64,000 nt of DNA from Undaria pinnatifida. Taxonomy: Eukaryota; Sar; Phaeophyceae; Laminariales; Alariaceae. Of this stretch, positions 11,826 through 22,776 are shown one piece after another. Below the pieces are notes generated by a model that was not told the origin of the DNA, ran no database searches, and saw nothing but the letters and a program-made list of their open reading frames with translations. The stretch lies in NCBI GenBank assembly GCA_012845835.1, contig JABAKD010000017.1, positions 6,831,461-6,895,460 on the forward strand, read 5' to 3'. Within the stretch, counting starts at the first letter, position 1; each line of letters starts with the position of its first letter. A program made the position numbers and the translations under genes.

Positions 11826-11935
11826 CGATGATGATTTTGGGTTAAGGAGCCTCGCCATCCATAAAGAAAGAACGCCGTTTTGTTAACCCACAAAGTCCTG
11901 CTCCTGTGGAGCCGTAGCACGCTTCTCCTCTGTAT
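11826..11935 (-). mobile_element. MITE family A fragment
   Basis: Contains gatgattttgggttaaggag and cctcgccatcc, then a remnant of the terminus (gagccgtagcacgc). It may be the other half of an A copy cut by the family C element to its left. Confidence 0.55.
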
Positions 11936-12411
11936 AGATACTCTACATGCCCTCGTTCCCACCCAAACCGTTCTCCTCCTCCTGCATGTATGTACCTTTT
12001 TCAAGGCGACCCCTACCTTCCTTTCGTGTTATTCCAACCCGATACTGCATGCAGGCGTAGTAGTAGCACTTGGCCGGGGGAAACTTCAGTTTGTGGTACC
12101 CTGAATGAATTAATCATCGACCAAGAACAACGGTAATGGGGTATGTAGCGAGAGCGAAAACACAGGGGGCAGGCGGGGAGGGTCCAGCCAACGGGCGTGG
12201 GGGGGGGGTATCAAGAAACGAAAGGTGAAGTTTGTCATGAAAATGTGAACGAAAAGAAGCAATAACAGGTCATCGATGGGAAGGGGGGGGGGTGATCGAT
12301 GAAGGGGGTACATAATAGTAAGAACATATATAACAATACTGGTACAATGATACCAGAACTTCTGATCGAAAATTACGTAGGAAACAAAAGACTAAGCGAA
12401 AAACAGTTCAA
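11936..12411. other. Unannotated, no gene seen
   Basis: Contains short G-runs but no element or coding sequence that I can support. Confidence 0.4.
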
Positions 12412-12545
12412 CTAAGGAGTGGGGGAAGAACGAAGGGTACGGTCAGAAGAAAACCAAGGAGAACAAAAAGAGGAACAAGGGGGGTGGGGGGAAGGGCAAG
12501 AAGATGAAGACGCAGATAAAGAAGAAGACGACGAAGAAGAACAAT
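12412..12545. repeat. Polypurine tract
   Basis: About 130 bases in which the plus strand is almost only A and G (gaagaa, ggaaga, gggg). It opens an acidic reading frame by composition alone, which I do not call a gene. Confidence 0.7.
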
Positions 12546-12915
12546 ACTACAATGATGATACAAACAATACTATTAATAATATTCAGGTCGCGATTTTGCG
12601 CAGAGCTCATCGATTTAGACCAGCTCTGAGAGACCGCCAGGTCCCGAGGGGACAGAAGGAAGAAGCGGAAGGACTACGGGGGACGGGTGGAAGAAGCGGG
12701 AGGATTACGGCCACTGTCGTGGGGTAGTGATGTTGATGAGGATTAAGGTAGACTGATACCTAAAACATACGTACGTAAGGAAAGGAAGCAGTAGACAAAA
12801 GGAGAGAAGCGTGTGGAAATGAAATGGGGAAATATTTTGCAGAAGATGTCTGCTTTGTGGAGGGATTATTCGACTTCGCAGATACTACTCCTTTGTGAAG
12901 GATATTCGATTTACT

Positions 12916-13040
12916 ACAACATCAACAACAACAGCAACAACAACAGCAACAGCAACAACAGCAACAGCAACAGCAACAACAACAAGAACAACAACAACAA
13001 CAAGAACAACAACAAGAACAACAACAAGAACAAGAACAAG

Positions 13041-13138
<98 letters not shown>

Positions 13139-13141
13139 AAA
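12916..13141. repeat. (CAA)n trinucleotide repeat
   Basis: About 225 bases of CAA/AAC units with scattered G substitutions (cag, aag) on the left and a nearly pure run on the right. All three frames stay open because of the repeat. Confidence 0.97.
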
Positions 13142-13164
13142 TAATACTTCGAAGAAATAATTAG

Positions 13165-13650
13165 ACTAGATTCTTTGACATCATGATACTGAAAAGTGAG
13201 AAAAACCCACGGGGGCGCAATAGAAGAGGAGGCTCACTATTGGCATCGACAGACAGCTGTGATTATTAACAATGAACTGGGCAGACGAGGACCGCCGACA
13301 GGGACAGCTCACGCTATTGCAATAGTGCGAACCGAAGGACACGCTAGCTAGCGCTGGATTGCGAAGGCAATTTAGTTAAATCGACACACGACGTGTATGA
13401 AAATACGTGGAAGAGCGGTAAGCTTGAGCTGTATTTTTTTCCTATCCGCCGGAGGTTGAAAAACAAAATAAAAACAGCAGAGAGAGGGTGGATCAGAACG
13501 AGTATATAAATGAGGTGGAGGAGGAGCTTCGTGCGTGCAGGGATAACATTCCCTGTTCCATCGGCTTTCCCTTGGCTTTGTTCTCATTCCTGGGAATATT
13601 TAAGAGGTATCGACGCAGAATAAAGCTATTATTATCATTGCTGCGCATCA
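13165..13650. other. Unannotated, no gene seen
   Basis: No supported feature. Confidence 0.4.
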
Positions 13651-13653
13651 ACG

Positions 13654-13935
13654 ACGCGGCCGACGATAATAGAGGTAGGTGCAGTAACAGTTGAAATTTT
13701 GCCCTTTTTCTGAACAACGATGCCCCTTAGGCCAAAATCGTCGGAAATAGATCATTCTTGCTTAGCAATCTGAACACACCTTATATTACCTGCAACTAGG
13801 TTGTGGGTTTGGTCGTCGGGAGGGTGGTGGTTTCAGATAACCCCCCCCCGAAATCGTCTTTGGGTGAAGAATAGAAGAGCTCCTCGACCGGCTAGACTTA
13901 AAAAAAAAGGTGAGAGCTTAACGTAGCGTCAGCAT
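13654..13935 (+). mobile_element. MITE family A, decayed
   Basis: Matches A in order: gacgataatagaggtaggtg, tctgaacaacgatgcccctt, aggccaaaatcgtcggaaat, ctcctcgaccggctag. Right terminus not clear. Confidence 0.65.
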
Positions 13936-13997
13936 TGATTGCTTGATTGGTCGTCAAGTTCGTGCATATGGTTGGGCTCATTTTTCGACGCTAGGGT

Positions 13998-14116
13998 ACC
14001 CGTCCAGAAGATTCTAAGAAGGTTCTGAGCTCATGGCATGGATGAGGAGCTCGGGTGAAACACGACTTCGAAAACCTTCCTTCGCGCAGTCAGTCCGACC
14101 AACGTTTCTACGCGGG
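13998..14116 (+). mobile_element. MITE family D fragment
   Basis: Carries gattctaagaaggttctgag, gatgaggagctcgggtgaaa and cacgacttcgaaaacc, the left third of family D. It is cut by the family C element that starts at about 14117. Confidence 0.7.
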
Positions 14117-14231
14117 TTTCAAGGCTACGTACGGTGTACATGGTAGTATCATACCCCCGTTTTTCACTACCTTGTACCCGGTTTTCATCACTCGCACGAG
14201 TGACTCTGCACCTCACCACGGACAAAAATAC

Positions 14232-14450
14232 CAGGGCTGTTCACGGGTCATGACCGGGCCCGCGGGTCGGGTCAAAATCTTTCGAAAAACTCGCGGGTAG
14301 AGTCGGGTCTTCAGGTCAGGAGGAGGTATTCCGTACATCACGGGTCGGCACGGGTCGGGTCAAGAAGTTTTCCAAAAATTCACTGGTCGGAGCAGGTCAC
14401 CTTGACCCGACCCGGCCCGTGAACGGAATTCCGACCCGTGAAAAGCCGTG
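14232..14450. mobile_element. hAT-type MITE, 8-bp duplication
   Basis: It starts CAGGGCTGTTCACGGGTC and ends with a decayed complement (gacccgtgaaaagccgtg). The long inverted arms contain cgggtcgggtcaa on the left and ttgacccgacccg on the right. It is flanked by AAAAATAC at 14224-14231 and at 14451-14458. A CAGGG terminus and an 8-bp duplication are diagnostic of the hAT superfamily. At 219 bp it is too short to code for a transposase. Confidence 0.9.
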
Positions 14451-14469
14451 AAAAATACTTGTTTTTGAC

Positions 14470-14749
14470 GACGCGTGCTACGATAGAGGCATGTGGTATA
14501 CCTTTTTTTGGCTGAAATGGTTTCTGAATGACGGGGCTACTCACCTTAAAATCGTCCAAAGTAGGCAATTTTTTGGGCGTGCGTGTGGATCTTGGTGTGT
14601 ACCTCTAAGGCCTTGGCATTTGTTCTCCGGCGGCAGTTAGTTTTGGGTTTTCTCCAAAATCGGATTTTGATAAAGGTCTCAAGCTCCGAAAAGGAGGAAC
14701 ATCCCAGAAAGTAAGTAAGTGGTGCACCTCTATTATCGCACCATGGGTC
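14470..14749 (+). mobile_element. MITE family A with TGAC duplication
   Basis: Starts GACGCGTGCTACGATAGAGG and ends with a weaker complement (tattatcgcaccatgggtc). Flanked by TGAC at 14466-14469 and 14750-14753. The family C sequence resumes on its right, so A inserted into C. Confidence 0.92.
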
Positions 14750-14949
14750 TGACGCAACTTGGCTAGCCAATTCATTGCGGATTCACACCGTAGAATTAAA
14801 ACAGTAGTTGTATAGTAGTACCAAGTATCAAGACCCCCAGGGAACGGTGGGGTCACTCGCGCGAGTGACTCCGAGCCGCTCTTCACTCACTGCTGTGCCA
14901 AAAAAGGTCCGAAAAGTGATCCCCCTGCTGCTGTAGCTTTTGGTCGTCA

Positions 14950-15530
14950 GTCTTAACCGACATAAAGTTATCGTATAGTTATCGTACTCTAACCGATCGT
15001 TCTACACTTCCTTGAGGAGTTCAATTGGCCAGAAACGTTCCTTTGGACCAAGAAGAACTGCAGCACCCTACACCGCGGGACGATTCGTTTCCCGTTTCAT
15101 GGGCTTACCTCTTCTTGGTTGGGTTTTCTACCTTATGGGAATATTATCGGGAGCAGCTCCAAGGCTACGGTATGATGCGTGTCGAGGGCTCTGTCTCCGT
15201 GACAGGAGCTGCGGAGGTGGCACCGTCGTGTCTGTGCAGATCGCGTGTTGTGATCTGGAGAAGAAAATAGATAGTTTGGAATGGCTCTTCTGCGACCAAT
15301 AGTGGGAACCGAAAGAAGATGACAAATTTAACGGGGGAAGAGACGACAAGGTAGGTTGAACGGCGTGGTCGAGGTACACGCAAGCCCGTCACCTGATCAA
15401 CATGGAAAACAGGTTACGGGCAGATAGGATTTACGGACGGTTGTACTGGCCAAAACTCCGTCCTACAGCAACACTCTCTGCAACGTTTCCTGCAAAGTTT
15501 TCCACATTTTAGTGGTATGCTAGTTACAAG
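14950..15530 (+). other. Mostly unique; short hydrophobic frame
   Basis: A plus-strand frame over about 15040-15300 reads a stretch with one hydrophobic helix (SWAYLFLVGFSTLWEYYREQ) that looks protein-like. It has no ATG in place, its left edge resembles family D (gagttcaattggccag), and I cannot assign a function. A captured exon fragment is possible. Confidence 0.2.
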
Positions 15531-15534
15531 CCGA

Positions 15535-15535
15535 A

Positions 15536-15557
<22 letters not shown>
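15535..15557. repeat. (AT)n at SINE tail
   Basis: An AT dinucleotide run directly after the A-rich tail of the minus-strand SINE. Confidence 0.85.
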
Positions 15558-15566
<9 letters not shown>

Positions 15567-15851
15567 TTCTCGCACTTTTACTTTCCAGCTTCTGGACAAG
15601 CCGTGGTCACAGGTATCGTCCCTTCTCCCCCCCGGTTCTTGCCTTCAATTTTTATCGCGCATAGGGTTCAGCAATGCTCGTCGGTTTTTCATCGAGTGTT
15701 GCGATCTCACGCTCTCGCGCTTTGCGCAAGTCAATTTGTGCACAAGAAAAAGTCCCGACGAATTTATACGAGTATGCACTCGGCGGGGCTTGAACTCAAG
15801 AAGCTGATCTATACCAGGCTCGAGGACAACCTCATACGGCACCGGGGCGAC
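15558..15851 (-). mobile_element. tRNA-derived SINE, copy 1
   Basis: Read on the minus strand, the head gtcgccccggtgccgtatga begins a tRNA-like module. A B-box match GTTCAAGCC lies at about 15785-15797, and the body follows, with ctttccag, cttctggac and gacgatacctgtgac seen near the tail. It ends in an A-run and (AT)n. The plus-strand copy at 62270-62578 matches it from head to tail. An internal Pol III promoter plus a simple-sequence tail is typical of SINEs. Confidence 0.8.
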
Positions 15852-15859
15852 CGGTTCGA

Positions 15860-16555
15860 ATATACAATACACTGGTGAGAAGGAACGCACTCGAGTCCCG
15901 CCGCCTATTGTATTTCTCCGAATCTATGGCAACATGCCTGGTGTACTCAAGCGTGGTGACTGCGTAACGAATAGAACGTAAAGACCATATTCTAATCTTT
16001 ATATTCAGCATCTAAACGACAGACATCCAAAAGAAATTACCAAGCAATGTCATCCGACAAAAAGAAAAAACGATGCAGGCGTCGGGGAAAAACACTTCTA
16101 GGAAAAAAAATCGCCTCGGTGTTCTTGCAGCCACTAACTGTCACCAGCCTCGCGTTCGCCCGGACCACGCTGCCCTGCTCGTTGGTCTTCTGGATGTACA
16201 CCCGCTACGTCGAAATAGCGCCCAGACCCTTACGTCGCTACACATCGCCCCGAATTTACCCTCGTCCGCCAATCCAATGAACGCTTTCCCCACTCACTCA
16301 TGACAAATGCCAGATTAATCGTCAGCGCACACCTCACCGTACGAGCTCGGTGCCGGGAGCGCTCTTGCAGGGCGCATGTGGGCAGGGGGAGGCTTTCATA
16401 CGGTGGGGCTTGGCGGAGCAGCACATGGCCGATACCCTCCCGTGCCGCCGTCAAAACCGACGGCCCATGCGCCATTCAACTACTCACCCCTGGTTGCGCG
16501 TGGTTTCGGCCCTCGTAAGGCCTCGCTGCTGCCAATCTAAGTTCAGCTCCTGCGT
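15860..16555. other. Unannotated, no gene seen
   Basis: GC-rich toward the right. No element or protein that I can support. Confidence 0.35.
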
Positions 16556-16569
16556 GGTTAGCTGGGAGC

Positions 16570-16715
16570 AAGCCGCCGCGACGATGGTATCGGTTGCTGC
16601 TGTTGGTGCTGCTGCGGTGGCAATGGTGTCGGTGGAGGCGGTGGCGGTGACAGCGGAGACGACGGCGGCTGCAACGACGGCGGCAGCGACGATGGTAGCG
16701 GCGACGGCGATGATC
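16570..16715. repeat. GGC/GAC trinucleotide-rich island
   Basis: Imperfect trinucleotide series (gctgctgttggtgctgctgc, gtggcggtgacagcg, gcggctgcaacgacggcggc). It opens Ala/Thr/Val-rich frames by composition only. Related islands lie at 17080-17165 and 17650-17940. Confidence 0.8.
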
Positions 16716-17079
16716 GACCAAAGGTTTACTGATGTAAGATTCATGGTCTATCGGGTTTCGCGTGCGTTTCTTCTGATAGGCTTGACTTCATAGAATCTGA
16801 CGGAGATGGAACAATATAACTATTGACATGATTGGCGGCCCCAATCTTCGATACGTTGGAGTTGGGCCTCTTCTGGCTCAGTTTCTGGTTTTTGGCTCGC
16901 CATACTTTTTTTCTTACGGTTGAGTTTCTCTTCTTAGTCTAAATTTCGTGGATAGTACAACATTCTTATATCTGGTTTCTCGCTTCGCGCGCGCCTGATG
17001 GCGATGGCGGGTGTTGTTCTCTCCTCCTCGTGAGGGCACCAAAGCCATGCCTGGATTACTCTAAAAGGGGGGCTATGAC

Positions 17080-17165
17080 GGCGGCGACGACGATGACGTT
17101 GGCAGTGGAGGCGGGTGCGATGACGGTGGCGATGGCAATGAAGACGGTGGCGGCGGTGGCGATGA
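17080..17165. repeat. GGC/GAC trinucleotide-rich island
   Basis: Series of ggcggcgacgacgatgacg type. It runs directly into a family A start (gatgatagaggtag). Confidence 0.75.
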
Positions 17166-17640
17166 TAGAGGTAGTACGTTTGGGCTAAACTCTTTTCTGA
17201 ATGAGAATGATTCTGCGACAGCCCCCCCTAAAAATACCCCGCTATTTTCTTTCACGAACGTTTCATGGCTGCTCGACACGAGGAAGGATGATATAAAAAG
17301 GTATATGTATATTCACACAATTTCTTGTTTGCAAAGGACTATCGAACGATGGCGTCGGGGTGGCAAGGGGCATCGTCTTTAAAGAGACGCTGCCGGGAGC
17401 TGCTTTCAAAACCTGCGATTTCTTCAAAGGATAGTTGGGGCGGGATACCGTAGAACGACACGTGATGGGGCTTCACCCAAAATCGTCACAATGGCATTCT
17501 TATTTTGCTATGTTGTTGTTTTGTTTTTATACCTAGGCCATCGAATTGTTCGCCGAGTTACATTCACGATTTACTCGAAACATATTTTTTGGGTTAGGTA
17601 CAGAGCTCCTCAAGCAGCTACCCTCAGAAGGAATACGCTG
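17158..17640 (+). mobile_element. MITE family A interrupted by family B
   Basis: A landmarks on both sides of the B insertion: gatgatagaggtagtacg and tctgaatga on the left; tggggcttcacccaaaatcg, cctaggccatc and gagctcctcaag on the right. Confidence 0.8.
17205..17461 (+). mobile_element. MITE family B inside A
   Basis: Termini GAATGATTCTGCGACAG and the complement of GTGTCGTTCTACGGTAT. Flanks ATGA and GTGA give a 4-bp duplication with one mismatch. Interior as in other B copies (ggctgctcgacacgagg, aaggactatcgaacg). Confidence 0.87.
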
Positions 17641-17649
17641 CATCTTTGC

Positions 17650-17940
17650 CGTCGCCTGTGTCCAGCGGCGGCTACGACGGCGGCGACTACGATGCGTCGA
17701 CAGTGGCGGCGTTGAAAGCTTCGGCGGCGGCAATGGATTCGGTGGGTGGCAATGGCGACGGCCGTGGGGGCGACAGTGATGGCGGTTGGGGGGGGTGATG
17801 TTGGCGACGGCGGCGGTGGCGGTGGTGATAAGTTTTTAACGACAGTGGCGGTATCGTCAACGACAGCGGCAGCGGCAGTAGGGCCTGTAGCGGTCCGGGC
17901 AGCGGCATCGATTACGGGGGCGGCGGTGGCGGTGACAAGT
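17650..17940. repeat. GGC/GAC trinucleotide-rich island
   Basis: Imperfect ggcggc, gacagcg and gatggcg units over about 290 bases. No gene is called. Confidence 0.75.
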
Positions 17941-18038
17941 AAAGTATGCGTGCCAGACGCGTGTTACCTGAGCGGTAGAAACGCTAGTCCAATATCGCCT
18001 GACTCGGAGGGCCCCGTTTCCGCGAGGAACTGCCCAAC

Positions 18039-18559
18039 GACGCGTGCTGCGTTAGAGGCAGCACACTTTGGCCTTCTTGTTTTCTGAATTTGACGGCGGG
18101 TCTTTCACCGTCAATCGTCGGACTGTCATGCTTGGCTTGAAGCAGGCGCGGTTCGCATACCAAGGCCACCGGTTCGGTCATCGGGTTGTCCTTCGGTTTC
18201 CTCCAGAATCAGTATTTGCCTCAAAAATCAATAATAGAGCTCCCTCTCAATAGTTTAGGAACCTCAAGAAAAAAAGAAGGTATGCGCCTCTACCGACTGA
18301 TTCTACGATATCTTCCCCCCAAAACCATCGATTTCTTTTTCCCGAACGTTTTAGGGCGGCTCGCCACGGAGAAGGATGTTACTAACAAAACGCCTCCATG
18401 TATTTTTTTGTGAGCAAAGGTCAATCGAACGATAACGTCGGGGTGTCCAGGGACACCGCATTTCAGGAGATACGACCCGGAGCTGGTTTCAAAACCTGCG
18501 ACTTCGTTAAAGAAACGTTGGGGGGGCTATCGTAGAACGAGTTTACCGTAGCATATTTG
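18039..18559 (+). mobile_element. MITE family A interrupted by family B
   Basis: Starts GACGCGTGCTGCGTTAGAGG. Interior runs to gcgcctctacc at 18294. After the B element the last A bases (taccgtagcatatttg) complete the right terminus. Confidence 0.85.
18295..18543 (+). mobile_element. MITE family B with TACC duplication
   Basis: Termini GACTGATTCTACGATAT and the complement of AACTCGTTCTACGATAG. TACC lies at 18291-18294 and 18544-18547. The target is the 3' terminal repeat of the A host. Confidence 0.93.
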
Positions 18560-18571
18560 TTTTGTTTCCTG

Positions 18572-18875
18572 GACGTGTGTGTTACGATAGAGGTTGATCA
18601 CCACGGTTATTTTAGGCTTTCTCAATTTTGGGAGCTTAACACGCCTTCTTCCAAAAACGTTTGGGAGCTTAAGACCCCTTCTCCCAAAAACTGTTTTGGA
18701 GAAAAATAAAACTGCTACACACCGCATTAATAACTTCATTCGGCCTAGGCACACAAAGATAGTCATGCAAACAACAAAATTGCGTACCAAGTATTTCCGA
18801 CGATTTTGGGTTAAGGAATTCCGTCATTCAGAAAACCAAAACGCCAAAACGTGGTACCTCCATCATGGCGTGGGT
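18572..18875 (-). mobile_element. MITE family A, internal duplication
   Basis: Reverse A element, left end gacgtgtgtgttacgatag. The segment gggagcttaa-cttctcccaaaaac occurs twice (about 18628-18655 and 18661-18690), a local duplication. Right terminus is decayed (ctccatcatggcgtg). Confidence 0.78.
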
Positions 18876-19139
18876 GTAGCTAGCGTCGTCCAGTGTGTTA
18901 ATAAATTCATGTCGTGATGCATGCTTTTGGCCATAGGCTTGCACTTCATGGTTTCTCAACAAAGCTAGGTTTTAGGGCGAGGTGCGGATCTCGTAAAGCT
19001 AAAAGGAGGCGTTGTTAGAGTCATCCATGGTATGTAGGGAGCGGTTGCAGTTTTTGGGGGCCAAAACGTTTCTTAACTCTTACCGGTTGAGCCCCTCAAC
19101 AAGTAAGAAACTAGCGGTTCGCATGATAATGCTGCGACT

Positions 19140-19290
19140 ATTTTTGGTTTAGCACTAGCGCATAGAAACGGTGGTCGGTAGATTGAGCGAACAAAATGAC
19201 TTCGAACTTTTTTTTAGGGCTAGATATTGAGCTCCTCACGTCTCTACGAGCTCAGAAACATTTGCTGCTCCCCTACCATGGGATGGCTAT
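19140..19290 (-). mobile_element. MITE family D fragment, decayed
   Basis: Contains cgcatagaaacggtggtcgg, agatattgagctcctcacg and ctaccatgggatgg, which match reverse family D weakly. Confidence 0.45.
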
Positions 19291-19294
19291 GTAA

Positions 19295-20080
19295 GTTTAC
19301 CATCATCACGCCTGCGGGCCTCCTAGGAGTTCTAGTGCCAGAGGCGGTGGCGGCGGCGGCGTGGAGACCCCGCACCGTGACACAGGCAAGCATCCAAGAA
19401 TGTCTCTATGAGGGTGTTCCCTTATGACGTCCCCGGTATATAACTCGCGGCCTGACACAAGCAGGACCCTGAATCAGTTCCTCGGGAGGTTGCTGCGTTG
19501 ATGCTTGAGAAAGCTCGCGCCTGCGCTTTCGATGCGAACTTCCCTGGCAGCGTCTACCGGACATGGTGAAATACAAGCGCCAGAAAGGGCATAGTCGCGC
19601 AAACGGAGCCATACCATAACAGTTTCGAAACGCGGAGGGAATGTCCGGCTTGTTCCTCACCCTTTCTGACGCGTTCGCGACATCGCTTGCGTGTAAGTCG
19701 GCGCCTCAGACTTTTTCTTTGAAGAAACCGAGGGACCCATCAGGTTTCCCTTTGCCAGCAAAGATTCAACCCACGGAACCGGCTCTTCAACTACTAATAC
19801 CTGGCACTCGTTCCATCCTTTTTGACGCCCTGTCTCACGCAGTGCTTCAGCATGGGAGTATTTGTTCTTGCTTAACACCTGCACTGTTCTGGGGGCCATC
19901 ACAGCGGTATGTATATTTCCCTAGCGGTCTTCACGCACGATCGAGAGTCCCTACACACGGAAGAAAAACTGCCTTCCAGTGTGTGAACTCCCTCTGCAAT
20001 CAGAGGTCCTCTGCAGTCAGACATTGCGGCGTGTAGTGGGAACAGGCTGAATCGCTGCCTTAAGGAATACTGCGGCATTA
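19295..20080. other. Unannotated, no gene seen
   Basis: Moderate GC; several overlapping short frames without recognisable content. Confidence 0.35.
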
Positions 20081-20082
20081 GG

Positions 20083-20310
20083 AGTGCACCTGTTTTTCTC
20101 CGAGGACTCCTCACTCAATTAGGAGCTCTGTTTCTCACTGAAAGCTTACTATCAGATGCAAACTTAGAACCAGCACAATGATAAACTTTCATGGCCTACG
20201 TATGCAACAACAACGTCTCTAGACCGATTTGGTTTTGGCTCCTCTCAACCGACTGTCAGAAACACGCGTTTGCAAAAATTTTGTGCTACCGCTCTATCGT
20301 AGCATGCGTC
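20083..20310 (-). mobile_element. MITE family A
   Basis: Interior gtgcacctgtttttctccg, caattaggagctctg, atggcctacgtatgcaac and right end ctctatcgtagcatgcgtc. Left terminus lost. Confidence 0.75.
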
Positions 20311-20335
20311 CGTCTCCTGATGCGTACGCCGCGAA

Positions 20336-20743
20336 GCGTGTTGCGGTAGGGATAGGACCACGGTTAAGGTGTTGTAGTATCGTGCTCTATCATGTGTACC
20401 CCACATTTTGCTGGGTATGTTGGAGCCATCGTACTCGCACCAGTGACTCTGCACTTCACGGACAAAAAATCACTTTTTAGGCGATTTGGTTTGGCGCAGC
20501 GTAGACTTACCATGTGTGCCGGCTCGCAACCGCTGTCCAGTGTATGCGGCAAAACGCCCAATGATCCGAACACGCAGCGGCACACATTCCACAGCGTAAT
20601 ACATGAAAATCACAGAATTTGAAGAGCACACGAAACTTTATTAAGATCACAAAGGATCATGGGGTTCACTCGCACGGAGTGACCCCCCCCAACCACTGCA
20701 CCAAAGGGCCCCCAAAAGTGACCCCTATACCGTAGCCGCGGTC
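20336..20743 (-). mobile_element. MITE family C with about 90-bp insertion
   Basis: Left ttgcggtaggg, then catcgtactcgcaccagtga, aggcgatttggtttggcgca, and right ttcactcgcacggagtgacc and accgtagccgcggtc. Between ttaccatgtgtgccgg and cacattccacagcg lies an extra unrelated stretch of about 90 bases. Confidence 0.75.
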
Positions 20744-20889
20744 AGCACACCTTGCGCTGCGCTTCTAAATCTACCCACACGGTCGAAACTTTCTCGTACT
20801 TCACCGAACAAAATCAGCGTTGCGGTTAAAATGAAAGCGAAGAAGCCTGGCGCATGACGCACATGCCATGCTACAGAGTGCAGAATGTT

Positions 20890-21369
20890 TTTTTCTGGGA
20901 CTCTGCACTTGAGGACCTCCGTGTACCCTCTCACAAAAATAACGATTTTGGGGGAGGAAAAGGATGAACGATCCCATGGCCTGCGCACCCAACGAAAGTT
21001 GTTGCAAAAATAAAAATCGAAATCTCGGCTAGTGGGGGTTAAGAAGCCGTATAGTTCTGAAAGGGCTTCCGCGAAGATTGCTACCTCTGACTGACTCTAC
21101 GATAGACCCCAAAAAACAGCAATTTTCTTTATCGAACGCTTCATGGCTGCTCGACAAAAGGAAGGGTACAGTTGAAAACAAAGTAACCACACATTTTCTT
21201 GTGTGCACAAAGGCCTATCGACCGATGACGTCGAGGTGTCGAGGGACAACCGTATTTCGGGAGATACGACCGGGAGTTGGTTTTGAAACCGGCGATTTAG
21301 TTAAAGAAAAGTTGGGGGGGGGGGCTACCGTAGAACGACTCCTCTATTAATAGTATCGTAGAACGCATC
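20890..21369 (-). mobile_element. MITE family A interrupted by family B
   Basis: Reverse A copy: atggcctgcgcacccaacga and gaagattgctacctct precede the B element; ctattaatagtatcgtag and the degraded terminus follow it. Confidence 0.8.
21089..21341 (+). mobile_element. MITE family B with CTCT duplication
   Basis: Termini GACTGACTCTACGATAG and the complement of GAGTCGTTCTACGGTAG. CTCT lies at 21085-21088 and 21342-21345. The insertion is again near the terminal repeat of an A element. Confidence 0.93.
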
Positions 21370-21560
21370 GCATGCTACGACATCAGAGGTAGCACTTCTC
21401 GTTAGAATATTTTCCTGGTTAAACGGGCCCCTTTTTACCCCCAAATCGTCGAACAGTGTCATTTTTCGGTTTTTGCAATCTGAATGTTTTGCATACCTCG
21501 GCGCCATGCGACTGTTCATCGGATTAGCGCGTTCATTTATCACAATCAGACTTTAGGTAG
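21367..21560 (+). mobile_element. MITE family A, truncated
   Basis: Shares its first bases with the end of the previous A copy. Reads gcatgctacgacatcagagg, then gtagcacttctcgttag, ccccaaatcgtcg and ggcgccatgcgactgttcat. The right part is lost. Confidence 0.7.
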
Positions 21561-21763
21561 GATACGTACTCGCGCAGGGATATGGGTGATTCTTTTCGGC
21601 TCAAATATTCTTCGAATAACGGCTCTCGAGATCCTCAACCAAAATTGGTCTGAATGCCGTTCTTGCTTCAATATAATGATTTGTTTTTTATACCTAGAGG
21701 GTGTGGAAATGGTGCGTTGATCTGCACTTTAATGTGTATCGAAATCGCTTTCAGGGTGAAGTA

Positions 21764-22019
21764 GACTGGTTCTTGCTACGATAACCACCCCCCCGAACCC
21801 AACGATTTTCTGTAGCGCACGTTTCATGGCTGCTTGACATGATCAAGGATGACATGAAAAATATAAATGAACATATTTTTGCAAATAACTACTAGTACTA
21901 TCGAACGATGACGTCGGGGTGGAAAGGGCACCGAAATTTCACGAGATACGGCCGGGAGCTGGTTTCAAAACCGCCGATTTCGTTAAAGGAAAGCTGGCGG
22001 GGATACCGTAGAACGACTC
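21764..22019 (+). mobile_element. MITE family B
   Basis: Left end GACTGGTTCTTGCTACGATAAC (a 4-base insertion in the terminus), right end complement of GAGTCGTTCTACGGTAT. No matching 4-bp duplication is visible. Confidence 0.83.
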
Positions 22020-22167
22020 GACATATATACACCTCCTTGTGTGAGGATCACCAAAAAATATGGTGCATCTCTCCCATAGCATTTTCAAATGCACCTCCCA
22101 TTGTTTGAAGGTTTCCCGTGTTGAGGAGCAGTATACGTCACCCCGATAACTGATTCTGAGCAAGCTG

Positions 22168-22320
22168 TAAAAGTGCAGCTAGACGGAAACTCCCATGGCC
22201 TACACCAAACATTGCAAAACGAAAATGACATTCCGACATTAGGTTACGGAGAGCTGCTCGTAGTTCAGAAATTGGCTTTGCCAAAGCGCTGTACGTGTCA
22301 CCCTTCTCGTAGCACTTGCC
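22168..22320 (-). mobile_element. MITE family A fragment, decayed
   Basis: Weak match to reverse A: aaactcccatggcctacacc, acattccgacattaggttac, cttctcgtagcact. Confidence 0.45.
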
Positions 22321-22629
22321 TTCGGTCTATTTACTCCAGAGAGGCTAAGGGCTGCTTGCGCGGGTGATCACGCTATAGATTCGCATGTCTCAACAGTTTG
22401 TGATTTTGTTGTGCACGAAATGCGCAGTCATAGAAAATATGTAGTTTAAGCGTCTTCAAGTGAGAGTGAGGATTCCCCTCCTTTACCGTGGCAATAATCG
22501 CGATCACGATTGCGATTCGACAGGTGGCATAGAGCTAAGGGCAATGGCGGTACCAGTACAAGCGCCTGCCGCGGTGGCATATGTGGTTATTCTCGACAAT
22601 GTCATGCGCCATGAGAGGTTCCATGCTTT

Positions 22630-22776
22630 CGATCAGAAAAACACTTATACTAAAGGCCATTCTTTTAGCGGACAAGCTTTCCCCAGCAAATGTCAACCGA
22701 ATCAACTGGGAAAATGTAGTAAATGATGTGTCATTCATCTTACAGGATATACGCCGTGATGCTATCAATTTATAAA
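22630..22776 (+). other. Unassigned short frame
   Basis: One frame ends with a protein-like segment (LADKLSPANVNRINWENV and on to a stop near 22775). It has no start context and no function I can name. It could be a leftover 3' exon, or chance. Confidence 0.2.

Larger units (their letters stand above)
14117..14945 (-). mobile_element. MITE family C split by hAT and A insertions
   Basis: Reverse C element: left part 14117-14223 (caaggctacgtacgg, atcactcgcacgagtgactc, cacggacaaaaatac) and right part from about 14754 (gcaacttggctagcc, cattgcggattc, ggtcactcgcgcgagtgact, gtagcttttggtc). The hAT MITE 14232-14450 and the A element 14470-14749 lie between them. Confidence 0.85.

Noticed and set aside
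12419..12727. Acidic frame in the polypurine tract
   Set aside because: Glu/Gly/Asp content follows from the purine-only strand, and no domain is visible.
12813..13164. Asn/Thr-rich frames over the CAA repeat
   Set aside because: All frames are open only because of the trinucleotide repeat; no unique protein sequence flanks it.
15012..15302. Exon of a serine palmitoyltransferase or CAAX protease
   Set aside because: Only one hydrophobic helix is suggestive; no catalytic motif is present and the start codon is not ATG.
16350..16793. Ala/Val/Thr-rich frame of 147 codons
   Set aside because: Driven by the GGC/GAC trinucleotide island.
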